Shown here in pieces: positions 15,850 to 23,589 of a stretch of 28,261 bases of DNA. Under the pieces are notes generated by a model. That model was given only the letters and a program-made list of their open reading frames with translations. It searched no databases and was not told where the DNA came from. Each line of letters starts with the position of its first letter. Within the stretch, counting starts at the first letter, position 1. The position numbers were made by a program, and so were the translations under genes. The stretch comes from JARYGU01 sp033795365 (GTDB lineage: Bacteria; Pseudomonadota; Alphaproteobacteria; Rhizobiales; Rhizobiaceae): the NCBI GenBank assembly GCA_033795365.1, contig JARYGU010000034.1, positions 1 through 28,261 of the forward strand, given 5' to 3'.

Positions 15850-16724
15850 TTGGACATCGAGGAACTGCGGACATCTGTCGAAGTTGCCGATGCCGGGGGC
15901 GTTTCTCCCGCAGCACGCCGTTTGGGCATCTCCAAGTCAATGGTCAGTCGGCGCCTCATCCGGCTTGAGGAAGCGCTCGGCATCCAGCTTCTTGCCCGAA
16001 CGACCCGTGGTGCCGGGCTGACGGAAGCCGGGGGCACGTTTCGCGATTATGCAGCAAGGATCTGCGCCGAGATCGACATCGCACGGGAAACGATATTGCC
16101 CGACGGTGACCTTCGCGGGCGCCTGCGGGTGGCCGTTCCTCTCACATCAGGTCCGCTGCATTTCGCGCCCGTGCTGGCGGAGATGGCGCGCCACCACCCG
16201 CAGCTTCAGATCCATGCCGAGTATAGCGACCGGTTCGTCGATCTGATTGCGGACGGGTTCGATTGCGCGATCCGGGTCGGCGCCCTGCGCGACTCGAACC
16301 TGATCGCAAGGCGCGTCGGTCAGATCTACGGCAAGCTGGTGGCGAGCCCGGATTATATCAGGACGCATGGATCACCTGAAAAGCCGGACGAAATCGCCGC
16401 TCATCAAGCCCTCCTGGGCGCCGAAACGTGGCGGTTCATGGATGGCGACAGGGTCGTCACCGTGCAGCCGCAGGGTCGCTTAGTTCCGACAACGGCGCGG
16501 CGCTCGCCAATGCAGCGGCGGCAGGTCTTGGTATCGCGTGGCTTCCCGATTGCGTTACCCATGAATATCTCGCGTCCGGCGCGCTCGTTCCAGTCATGAC
16601 CCGTTTTCCACTACCGGTCGGTGGGGTTTTCGTCGTGTGGCCGCCCAGCCCGCACCTGGCGCGAAAAGTGCGCATCCTCTCCGAGTTCCTGATCGAATCA
16701 GTCGAAAGGAATCCGCATTTGTAA
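15850..16724 (+). pseudogene. LysR family regulator, paralog of the 12887 gene, with a one-base frameshift
   Basis: The reading frame starts at TTG 15850 after GGGGAA, the same layout as the GTG start of the 12887-13783 paralog. Residues 1 to about 210 form an intact winged helix (LGISKSMVSRRLIRLEEALG) and most of the effector domain. After GRL the frame goes astray, while SDNGAALANAAAAGLGIAWLPD and the rest of the domain continue in the next frame to the TAA at 16724. The paralog reads GRFKADNGAAL across the same place. Inserting one base between 16481 and 16482 (restoring TTC) gives a 291-residue LysR protein. It is either a real one-base deletion that truncates the effector domain or a sequencing error. 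Confidence 0.85.
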
Positions 16725-16750
16725 GGTCTGCGCGTTGCCGCATCGGCTGC

Positions 16751-16782
16751 GCGTTCCGCTTTTCGCGACACAGCTCACCGCG
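16751..16782. promoter_or_regulatory. LysR leader element, copy C, upstream of pirin
   Basis: It matches copy A at 27 of 32 positions, including GCGTTCC and CGACACAGCT. It lies 26 bases after the frameshifted LysR stop and 107 bases before the pirin start. In copies A and B the element directly precedes a LysR start; here no LysR start follows on that side. It may be an operator for the pirin gene or the remnant of a lost divergent LysR/pirin arrangement. Confidence 0.45.
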
Positions 16783-16889
16783 CCGCGCAACTAGTCGTAG
16801 GAGCGCTCACCCATTAGTCACTTGGGCCATGCAGCGACCCCTGCGCGCTACGCAGGCAGGAGATCGCCAAACGGAGGAGGTGAAGGCGC

Positions 16890-17825
16890 ATGAGTTGGAA
16901 CCCTGTAATCAAACCAGGCTGTCCTGACGAGGTCGGCATCGATGCGATCGAGAGCCTCATCGTTCCTCGGGCCCGTGACCTTGGCGGTTTCGAGGTTCGG
17001 CGCGCCCTGCCGGCGCCGAAGCGGCAGATGGTGGGACCATTCATCTTCTTCGACCAGGCCGGCCCGGCCGAGCTGTTGACCGGCCAGGGCATCGATGTTC
17101 GGCCGCACCCCCATATCGGCCTTGGCACGGTCACCTATCTGTATCGCGGTGACTTTCACCACCGCGACAGCACCGGGGCTGACCAGATCATCCGTCCCGG
17201 TGAGTTGAACTGGATGGTCGCAGGGCGAGGCGTTTCCCATTCCGAGCGGACATCCGCAGCGGCGCGGACAGGGCCGAACGGCTTGTTCGGGATCCAGACC
17301 TGGCTGGCTTTGCCGGAAAACCACGAAGACATGGCGCCGATGTTCGAGCACCACGGCAAGGAGACGCTGCCGGTGATCGAGGACCATGGTGTGTCGGTGA
17401 GGCTCATTCTCGGGAACGCCTATGGCGAGTTCGCCCCCGCGACCATGTTTTCCGAGACATTCTATGCCGATGTCAGTCTTGAAGCAGGCGCTCGCCTGCC
17501 GATGCCGGACGATCATGAGGACCGGGGCATCTACATTGTCGAAGGCTCGATCTCGATCGCCGGCCGGGAGTTCGAAGCACCCCAGATGATGGTGTTTCGT
17601 CCCGGCGACAGGATCACGGTCGCTGCCGGGGAACGGGGCGCGCGACTGATGATCCTGGGCGGGGCGACGCTTTCCGGCCCACGCTACATCTGGTGGAACT
17701 TCGTCGCCTCATCCAAGGAGCGCATCGAGGAAGCCAAGGCTGAGTGGCGGGCACAGAACTGGGGCGAGGGGCGCTTCGACCTTCCGGTCGACGACCGGGA
17801 TGAGCACATCCCGCTTCCGGAGTGA
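16890..17825 (+). CDS. Pirin family protein (bicupin)
   Basis: A 311-residue pirin. The N-terminal cupin has the signature RPHPHIGLGTVTYLY and GELNWMVAGRGVSHSER, supplying metal ligands His73, His75, His117 and Glu119. The C-terminal pirin_C cupin covers about 185-290 (IYIVEGSISIAGREFEAPQMMVFRPGD). Some bacterial pirins, such as YhhW, are quercetin 2,3-dioxygenases; others bind partner proteins. The full set of ligands allows metal-dependent activity but does not show the substrate. GGAGGAGGTG precedes ATG 16890. Pirins are often the target of LysR regulators like those encoded here, and copy C of the leader element lies in its promoter region. Confidence 0.94.
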   Translation: MSWNPVIKPGCPDEVGIDAIESLIVPRARDLGGFEVRRALPAPKRQMVGPFIFFDQAGPAELLTGQGIDVRPHPHIGLGTVTYLYRGDFHHRDSTGADQIIRPGELNWMVAGRGVSHSERTSAAARTGPNGLFGIQTWLALPENHEDMAPMFEHHGKETLPVIEDHGVSVRLILGNAYGEFAPATMFSETFYADVSLEAGARLPMPDDHEDRGIYIVEGSISIAGREFEAPQMMVFRPGDRITVAAGERGARLMILGGATLSGPRYIWWNFVASSKERIEEAKAEWRAQNWGEGRFDLPVDDRDEHIPLPE

Positions 17826-18257
17826 TGGGAAGTGCAGAATTAGGATGCCATGTTTACGCAGCGCTACGAAAAAGGCCGATGCGGTACTCGGCAACCAGAA
17901 GCTTGAGTGACGGGTTCGGGGTGCTCGGAGATCGCAAGTTAAGATGAAAGAACGCCCAGCGACCAGAATTTACCCAACGATCTCAAGGGCTCCGGAAAAA
18001 CCCGGAGCCTTTTTGCATTCAAGACTGCCTTCGCAAAGGCTCAACAGGAGGCCGAATTCGAACACACGCCGGCGTCACACGCGAAATGAACAGGTGTGCA
18101 AAGCGTTTCGCACATCGAACAATACCCCTCCCTCGGCAGATAGAGCGTAGGATGGAGGGCAACGGCCGCTCCTCGGCGCGCCGTCTCCGGTGAAAATGAG
18201 AACCATGTCTGCGCCATAGCGCTCCAAGGTCCTCCGCTCTTCGAATTCCAAAGCTCA
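17826..18257. other. Gene-free stretch after pirin
   Basis: About 430 bases with no convincing coding sequence. It contains the intrinsic terminator at 17988-18014 and an imperfect 20-base palindrome at 18095-18114 (TGTGCAAAGC then GTTTCGCACA, centred on CG), the general shape of a LacI-family operator; no LacI gene is in the window. The right part runs into a LysR remnant. Confidence 0.45.
17988..18014 (+). terminator. Strong rho-independent terminator
   Basis: A perfect 8-base stem, GGCTCCGG and CCGGAGCC, encloses the loop AAAAAC and is followed directly by five T. It lies 160 bases beyond the pirin stop with no gene between, so it either ends the pirin transcript or ends a small RNA starting in 17830-17985. 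Confidence 0.85.
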
Positions 18258-18320
18258 TTGGCCGGTACGAGCGCGAGCTGTTGCCTGTGCCGCTCGGATC
18301 AGTCCTTGTACTGCGTGTCC

Positions 18321-18659
18321 TTGCCGGGATACCAGGGCATCCATCCTCGTCGCCGTTTCCCCGGCGGAATCATGGTGACGTGGAAATTTGAAAGGGGCGG
18401 CGAGGAAGTGGAGATCACCCCGAAAGGCCGGTTGACACTGAGTTCGGCGCATCAGGAGCTCCAGGCCGCGCTTGCGGGATCGGGGATCGCTCACCTGTTC
18501 GAGGACTATGTTCGCGACGATGTCGAACAAGGCAGACTTGTCGAATTGCTCACCGACTGGAAGCAGAAGCTGCCGAGCTGGTATATGTATTACCCGAGCC
18601 GGCGGCATACGAGCGCGGCCATGCGGGTTTTCCTCGAATACATCCGCAATCAGAGATGA
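18321..18659 (+). pseudogene. LysR regulator C-terminal remnant
   Basis: The frame ending at 18659 reads as the last third of a LysR effector domain: RRRFPGG, then a tryptophan-containing FERGGEEVEI segment, GRLVELLTDW, and a terminal YYPSRRHTSAAMRVFLEYIR. The last pattern (YYPSRR followed by an ALR-x-F-x-x-x-x-R helix) is highly typical of LysR C-termini. The DNA-binding domain and first half are absent upstream in every frame I checked, so the gene is 5'-truncated. Translation could only start at ATG 18372, giving a useless fragment. It ends 15 bases before the 3' end of the broken dehydrogenase on the opposite strand. Confidence 0.75.
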
Positions 18660-18673
18660 CGTGCCCTTCCGCG

Positions 18674-19629
18674 TCAATGTGTGTGGCCCGCCGGGGATAG
18701 GATGTAGCGGACATCTGAGGGGCCGGCCCACGCGTCGGCGACCGCCGTGAGCGGAAGCGTCGTGACGGGCGCGTCGAACCCTGCCTTGGTCGTTGCCGTC
18801 AGAAGCTCGCGGGCGCCGGCCAACAGCTCCCGGATGGCGACGCTGCCGATGCCGCTGCCCATCAATTCGAGCCCCGAACCGCGGAAAGCATCGCCGCGGA
18901 GCGAAATCTCGTCGCCCGCAACCGTGCCGAGCTGGACGTAACGCACCCTCGGTTCGCCCACTCCGGAGCCGCGATTCTTCGTCGCTGCCGCGATCACCCG
19001 GCTGGCAGGCTCGCCCCAGATGAAGTCGAGCACGACGTCGACGCCGCGGTCAAACTCGGCGCGCAGCGCCTCGTCGGCGACGTCGTCGAGAGCAATTCGC
19101 GTCTCAACTTCGAGCCGGTCCAGCCGATCACGGTTGCGATCGACCGCGATGATCCTGCCCGCGCCGAAGTGCCGCGCGACCTGCACCGCCATGCCGCCGG
19201 CAGCACCGGTCGCGCCGTTGACGAGCACGGTGAGCCGGGCTGGATCGGCGCCCGGCGCGTCAAGGCGACCCATGAGGCGAGGCCGCCGGTCGCGACCGCC
19301 GCGGCCCGCACGTCGGAAATGTCATCGGGGATGGGGACGATCATTTCGTTCGAGACCAGCGCCAGTTCGCCCATCGAGCCGAAAGGGGCCTTGGGGAACA
19401 GGAAATACACCCGCCGGCCATCGGGGTCGGTGCCGACGCCATCCACGCCGGGTACGAAGCCGGCCTGGGAGCCGCTCGTGTAATGCCTGCCCGACGCCAG
19501 CGCCTTGACGATGGGGCTGAGCGGCGCGGCGTGAACCCGCACGATCGTTTCCCCTTCGCCCGCGACGGGTTCCCGGAAATTGCCATAGGCGGGCGGCCTG
19601 CCGAAATCCTTAACGACTGCAGCTTTCAT
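18674..19629 (-). pseudogene. MDR-family zinc-independent alcohol/quinone oxidoreductase with a one-base frameshift
   Basis: ATG 19629, preceded by GGAGAG, opens MKAAVVKDFGRPPAYGNF, a GroES-like N-terminal domain that continues to ATGGLASWVALTRRAPIQPG. The nucleotide-binding domain then continues in another frame as LTVLVNGATGAAGGMAVQVA and runs to the stop at 18674. Restoring one C in the plus-strand GAGCC near 19234 would read PGLTVLVNGATG and give a 318-residue protein, the normal family length. The gene is divergent from the AraC regulator at 19743 and was probably its target. It is either a genuine one-base deletion or an error in the sequence. As written, the product loses its cofactor domain. 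Confidence 0.85.
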
Positions 19630-19742
19630 TTTTTCTCTCCGTATAGGCAATCGAATTGTCGATTTAGAGAGGAAGATACTCGCGATCCGTGGTACGCACT
19701 CTAGCTGAAAGTCTCAATTTTCTTCGCGATCGTACCTTTCCC

Positions 19743-20696
19743 ATGGACCCGCTTTCCGAAATCCTCTCGCTGCTGAAGCCGCGCAGCTACATCACCGCCG
19801 GGTTCGACGCCGGCGGCGACTGGTCGCTGCGGCTCGACGATCTTGCCGGAAGGATCAAGTGCTACGCCGTGATACGCGGCAGTTGCTGGATCATGCTCGA
19901 GGACGCCGGAGAGCCGGTCCAGATCGTCGCCGGTGATTGCTTCGTCCTGCCGAGCGGACGCCCGGTGCGGATATCGAGCGATCCGGCGCTGGCCCCGACG
20001 CTCGCAAGCGAAGCCCTTGCGCCGGACCGGGACGGAGAGACCGTCACCTATAATGGCGGCGGAGACGTGCTTTTCGCCGGAAGCCGCTTCGAAGTCAGCG
20101 GCCGGCATGCCGACGTGCTGCTCCGGACGCTGCCGCCCGTCATCCACCTCAGGGCTGCCGGGGAGCAGGAGGCGCTGCGCTGGTCGATCGAGTTGATGAT
20201 GCGGGAGCTGCGCGAAGCGAGGCCGGGCGCGTCTCTCGTGGCGCAGCACCTTGCGCATATCATGCTGGCGCAGACGCTCCGCCTTTATCTGTCGCAGCAG
20301 TCCGGCGTGGAGATCGGCTGGTTCGCGGGCCTGGCCGACCCGCAGGTCGGCGCCGCCATCGGGGCGATCCACGCCGATCCGGGGCATGGTTGGACGCTCG
20401 AAGAACTTGCCGCGCATGCAGGCATGTCACGCACCGTTTTCGCGCGGCGTTTCCGAGAGAAGACGGGAGAGACGCCGATCGCCTATCTCACGCGCTGGCG
20501 GATGATGCTGGCCGCCGAGCGGCTTGTGACCGGCAGCGAAACGCTGGCGCGTATCGCACGCGCTGTCGGCTACGAGTCCGAGAACGCATTCAACACGGCC
20601 TTTACGCGTGTTATGGGGTCGTCACCGCGGCGCTATTCCAAAGCCGCCGAGGCGCACTCCTTCGTCGAACAGCTTCCAGGCCGTGACGACCTCTGA
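19743..20696 (+). CDS. AraC family regulator with N-terminal cupin domain
   Basis: A 317-residue regulator starting MDPLSEILSLLKPRSYIT, the usual beginning of this group; a longer in-frame start at 19689 is less likely. Residues about 1-175 are the AraC cupin_6 sensor (CYAVIRGSCWIMLE, DCFVLPSGRPVRI). Residues 202-300 hold two helix-turn-helix units: LEELAAHAGMSRTVFARRFR, then LARIARAVGYESENAFNTAF. It is divergent from the frameshifted MDR gene across 113 bases, in which TCGCGATC occurs twice (19680 and 19724), 44 bases apart, as possible half sites. Relatives commonly control a divergent reductase in response to electrophiles. No strong ribosome site is visible before the start. Confidence 0.92.
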   Translation: MDPLSEILSLLKPRSYITAGFDAGGDWSLRLDDLAGRIKCYAVIRGSCWIMLEDAGEPVQIVAGDCFVLPSGRPVRISSDPALAPTLASEALAPDRDGETVTYNGGGDVLFAGSRFEVSGRHADVLLRTLPPVIHLRAAGEQEALRWSIELMMRELREARPGASLVAQHLAHIMLAQTLRLYLSQQSGVEIGWFAGLADPQVGAAIGAIHADPGHGWTLEELAAHAGMSRTVFARRFREKTGETPIAYLTRWRMMLAAERLVTGSETLARIARAVGYESENAFNTAFTRVMGSSPRRYSKAAEAHSFVEQLPGRDDL

Positions 20697-21056
20697 CCCC
20701 CCGATAAATCACCAAAGATTATACATAACTTCCGTGCGCAATTTTTGGATCAACGCCGCAAGAAAGTTTCACATAAGCAATGGCCTGGGATGCTGCTCGA
20801 AAAAGCGGTTTGAGGTGCCTGCGTGCGAGGGTATCGCCCCATCTCAGGTCATCCTCCGCGGTAATCCGTTGCGCTTCTTAGTCGAGATTGTCCGCATTGC
20901 ATCTATCTCGAAGGCGCTGGACTAAGCGACGCAGCCTTATACCATTGGTGGCCATAGCGGCCGTTATCATGCCGCCGGCGGCCTGGCTGGATCGCAATTA
21001 TTTGGTGCAATACAGCTACGCTACAGCCCGTCATGAATGACGATAATCTTCCAAAA
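20697..21056. other. 360-base stretch without a supported gene
   Basis: Between the araC stop and the 3' end of the SDR gene. A plus-strand frame (20888-21040) contains a hydrophobic run LIPLVAIAAVIMPPAAWLDR that resembles the membrane anchor of HlyD-like proteins, but it has only a TTG start, no ribosome site and no recognisable continuation. I do not call it a gene. Confidence 0.35.
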
Positions 21057-21962
21057 TCAGCGGGTTTCGGCCGTGAAGTAGCCCGCCTGCACGATGTCTG
21101 TCAGAAGATCGGGTCTTGTGGGATTCCAGCCGAGACGGGCACGGGTCCAATCGCTGGAGACGGGCTGATCTATGGACGCGAAGCCGAAGAACCAGCCGAA
21201 ATGCTCGCGCGCTTCCTCCGCGGATAGCGATACGCAGGGAACGCCGAGGCCGTTGGCGATTGCTTCGGCGATTTTCCGGAACGGCACGCCCTTTTCGGCT
21301 GCGGCGTGGTATGTCTCCGCGCTCGGGCCGCGTTCGACGGCGAGGCGAAAGGCAAGGGCGGCATCGTGCACATTTACCGCAGGCCAGGCGTTGTTTCCGT
21401 CGCCGATATAGCCCGATCGCCCGTTCCGCCGTGCGATGTCGATCAGCATCGGGACAAAGCCGTGGTCGCCCTTGCCATGCACGGATGGAGGCAGGCGCAT
21501 GACGCTCGTCGGGATGCCGCGATCGGAAAGAGCCCTGGCCGCCGCGTCGGACGCCCGCGGATAAGTGTCCGACGGCGGGAACGCCGGATCGGCTTCGACC
21601 GCGACAGGCCCCGCCGCATCCAGGAAGGCGACGCCAGCTGTGACGATGAGTGGCTTTTTCGTGTTTTCGATAGCTGCGCCGAGCGTCTCGATCGCGGTTC
21701 GATCTATCGCGCACGCTTCGGCAAAGCGTGAGAAATCATGCACGAAGCCCGTATGAATCACCGCATCTGATATCTTGGCACCCTGACGGAGCGTTTCCGG
21801 TATTTCGAGATCACCGCGAAGGACCTCCGCGCCTACCTTTCCGAGTCCATCCGCGCTGCGGTCGGAACGGGCAAGTCCCAAAACCTGGTGTCCGTGCGCG
21901 AGGAGTTCCCTCACAACGGCTGCGCCGACAAATCCCGTTGCACCGGTGACAAACACTTTCAT
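21057..21962 (-). CDS. Atypical (extended-like) SDR family oxidoreductase
   Basis: A 301-residue NAD(P)-binding protein of the epimerase-like SDR group. The dinucleotide loop GATGFVG is at residues 7-13, GDL follows at about 50, and the later landmarks RLPPSVHG and NAWPAVNVHDAALAF are typical. The catalytic tyrosine aligns with Tyr134 in TYPRAS, but the lysine four residues later is replaced by Ser138, so the classical Tyr-x3-Lys mechanism is incomplete; many members of this subgroup share that change. AAGGAG precedes ATG 21962. It is divergent from the XRE-type regulator at 22041 with only 78 bases between the start codons, so that regulator very probably controls it. The substrate is unknown. 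Confidence 0.9.
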   Translation of the reverse strand: MKVFVTGATGFVGAAVVRELLAHGHQVLGLARSDRSADGLGKVGAEVLRGDLEIPETLRQGAKISDAVIHTGFVHDFSRFAEACAIDRTAIETLGAAIENTKKPLIVTAGVAFLDAAGPVAVEADPAFPPSDTYPRASDAAARALSDRGIPTSVMRLPPSVHGKGDHGFVPMLIDIARRNGRSGYIGDGNNAWPAVNVHDAALAFRLAVERGPSAETYHAAAEKGVPFRKIAEAIANGLGVPCVSLSAEEAREHFGWFFGFASIDQPVSSDWTRARLGWNPTRPDLLTDIVQAGYFTAETR

Positions 21963-22027
21963 GGCAATCTCCTTCTTGTGTCAGAAGAGAATATCGGCCA
22001 AGCTGTATCCTGTTAAAATACGTGAGT

Positions 22028-22041
22028 TTATACCGGTATAA
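22028..22041. promoter_or_regulatory. Perfect 14-base palindrome at the regulator start codon
   Basis: TTATACCGGTATAA ends on the A of ATG 22041 and contains a consensus -10 hexamer (TATAAT, 22037-22042) on the plus strand and TATAAA on the minus strand. In the divergent SDR/XRE region it is the obvious candidate operator for the XRE regulator. Overlap with the start codon leaves no room for a ribosome site, so the regulator may be read from a leaderless or near-leaderless message. Confidence 0.55.
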
Positions 22042-22886
22042 TGACTGACAGGCTGAACATCATCGACGACAGGAAGCGCCTCGGAACCTTCTTGAAGGAT
22101 CGTCGGCAGCGGCTTGACCCCGCCGCGCTTGGTTTCGCAGGCCGCCGCCGGACACCGGGTCTTCGGCGGGAGGAAGTCGCTCAACGGGCTCATATCAGCA
22201 CCACATGGTATACGTGGCTCGAACAGGGGCGGGGTGGCGCACCGTCGCCGCGCGTGCTCGACAGCCTCGCCGAAGCGCTCATGATGACCGAAGCGGAGCG
22301 TGAGCATCTGTTCCTGGTCGGCATCGGTCGTCCGCCGAAGACCCATGCCTCTGTGCGCGAGGGTATCTCGTGGCGATTGCAACGGTTCCTCGACGCCATG
22401 CCGATGATCCCGGCGACCGTTGCGACCTCGACCTGGGACATCATCGGCTGGAATCGCGCTGCCCAACTCGCTCTTACGGACTACGAAGCGCTGTCTCCCG
22501 GCGAGCGGAATATTTTGCGGCGGATGTTTCTCGATCCGGCGACACGCGCTGCTCAGACTGATTGGGAGAGTGTGGCGCGGTTTCTGGTTGCGACCTTTCG
22601 AGCTGAGACCGCACGCGTCGGCGAGGACGAGCGGGCTGCAGGGCTCATCGCCGAAATTTCCGGCAAAAGCGACGAGTTCACCCGCATGTGGATAGAGAAT
22701 GACGTGCAGACGACCGGGGAAGGGGCGAAGACGATCCGCCATTCGGTTGTGGGAGAAATAACCTTCGAGTTCTCTTCCTTCGCGATCGACGGCCGACCCG
22801 ACCTCAAGCTGATGATCTATAATCCGGCGGACGATGCCGATCTCGAAAAGATGCGTCAGCTGTGCAGTTCTGATGGAGCAGCTTAG
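22041..22886 (+). CDS. XRE-type helix-turn-helix regulator with MmyB-like ligand domain
   Basis: A 281-residue regulator. Residues about 14-70 are the HTH_31 domain (LGTFLKDRRQRLDP, then RRTPGLRREEVAQRAHISTTWYTWLEQGRG). Residues about 108-270 are the MmyB-like ligand-binding domain (WDIIGWNRAAQLALTDY, ERNILRRMFLDP, and the late HSVVGEITFEFSSFAIDGRPDLKLMIYNP), thought to bind fatty-acid-like or other hydrophobic ligands. It is divergent from the SDR gene at 21057-21962, the typical partnership for this family. No ribosome site precedes the ATG because a palindrome occupies that place. In-frame alternatives such as the TTG near 22092 would cut into the DNA-binding domain, so 22041 is preferred. 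Confidence 0.9.
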   Translation: MTDRLNIIDDRKRLGTFLKDRRQRLDPAALGFAGRRRTPGLRREEVAQRAHISTTWYTWLEQGRGGAPSPRVLDSLAEALMMTEAEREHLFLVGIGRPPKTHASVREGISWRLQRFLDAMPMIPATVATSTWDIIGWNRAAQLALTDYEALSPGERNILRRMFLDPATRAAQTDWESVARFLVATFRAETARVGEDERAAGLIAEISGKSDEFTRMWIENDVQTTGEGAKTIRHSVVGEITFEFSSFAIDGRPDLKLMIYNPADDADLEKMRQLCSSDGAA

Positions 22887-23100
22887 CGGCGATACCGGGC
22901 CATAGAGGGCAATCGGCGGCGTTTGGCGGTTGAGCTCCTACGTTCAGGCGATCGCACTTTCTCGCAAGGGCCCTACGGATACGGTTGGGCGAAATCCGTT
23001 CGGCGCAGCATTTTCTCGCTTGCTGCGATTACCTCCGGAATCTGTGCGCGTCATGCGTCCGACGATAGCCTGCGAGATGTCACTGATTTAAGGTAGGCCC

Positions 23101-23529
23101 ATGACCAGTCCGACCGATGACCAGATTGCGGTGCTGAGCGCGGCGCTCGATACGTTTTCTCGCCGCTACAAGCTGATGGATGCAGGGGAGAAGAAACCCC
23201 TCACCGAGCTCGACAAGCAGGTGCTGCTATACGTCAAGAAAAATCCAGCGTGCGGGCCATCGGATATAGCGCGATTTCTCGGCGTAGCCATGACCACAAT
23301 CTCTTCCGCAACGGATCGGCTGGCAAAGAGGGGTCTGCTGGAGCGCCACCGCCCGGAGGTCGACAGGCGTGCTGTCGCATTGGAGCTCACCGGCGCCGGG
23401 CGGGACTATGTCGGCGCACAGGAACAGGCCTATCGCCAGATGTTCCAGATGATGCTGGAGCGGCTGAGGCCCGAGGAGCGGGAGGCATTTATCGAAATGA
23501 TTACGAAAATTTCAAACTCCGAAGGTTGA
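23101..23529 (+). CDS. MarR family transcriptional regulator
   Basis: A 142-residue MarR winged-helix protein. Residues about 35-105 contain the DNA-binding core (GPSDIARFLGVAMTTISSATDRLAKRGLLERHR, followed by the DRRAVALELTGAG wing). The C-terminal helix (LRPEEREAFIEMITKIS) serves dimerisation. AAGGTAGG precedes ATG 23101. It stands 60 bases upstream of a three-gene molybdenum hydroxylase operon on the same strand, and a perfect inverted repeat lies in the promoter between them, so repression of that operon is the natural inference. The preceding 214 bases (22887-23100) show no gene and should hold its promoter. Confidence 0.93.
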   Translation: MTSPTDDQIAVLSAALDTFSRRYKLMDAGEKKPLTELDKQVLLYVKKNPACGPSDIARFLGVAMTTISSATDRLAKRGLLERHRPEVDRRAVALELTGAGRDYVGAQEQAYRQMFQMMLERLRPEEREAFIEMITKISNSEG

Positions 23530-23553
23530 ATAGTACGATATTCGTAATATCTT
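23526..23553 (+). promoter_or_regulatory. Promoter with MarR-type operator before the molybdenum hydroxylase operon
   Basis: TTGAAT (23526-23531) and TATCTT (23548-23553) stand 16 bases apart as a plausible -35/-10 pair. Within the spacer and overlapping the -10 is a perfect inverted repeat, GATATT-CGT-AATATC (23537-23551), whose dyad extends by further TA/TA matches. It begins eight bases after the marR stop, between the regulator and the operon, so a MarR dimer bound here would block polymerase. Confidence 0.6.
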
Positions 23554-23589
23554 AGTGTCTGACTTTGAACAGCACGAGGATAAACCGCG

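Noticed and set aside
16475..16490. Programmed ribosomal frameshifting in the LysR paralog
   Set aside because: There is no slippery heptamer or downstream stem, and LysR genes are not known to use it; simple mutation or error is more likely.
17944..18150. 68-codon frame across the terminator
   Set aside because: It runs straight through a perfect intrinsic terminator and has no protein-like pattern.
20888..21040. Short frame with a hydrophobic run, possibly an HlyD-type anchor
   Set aside because: It has a TTG start only, no ribosome site and no downstream domain; the likeness is too weak.
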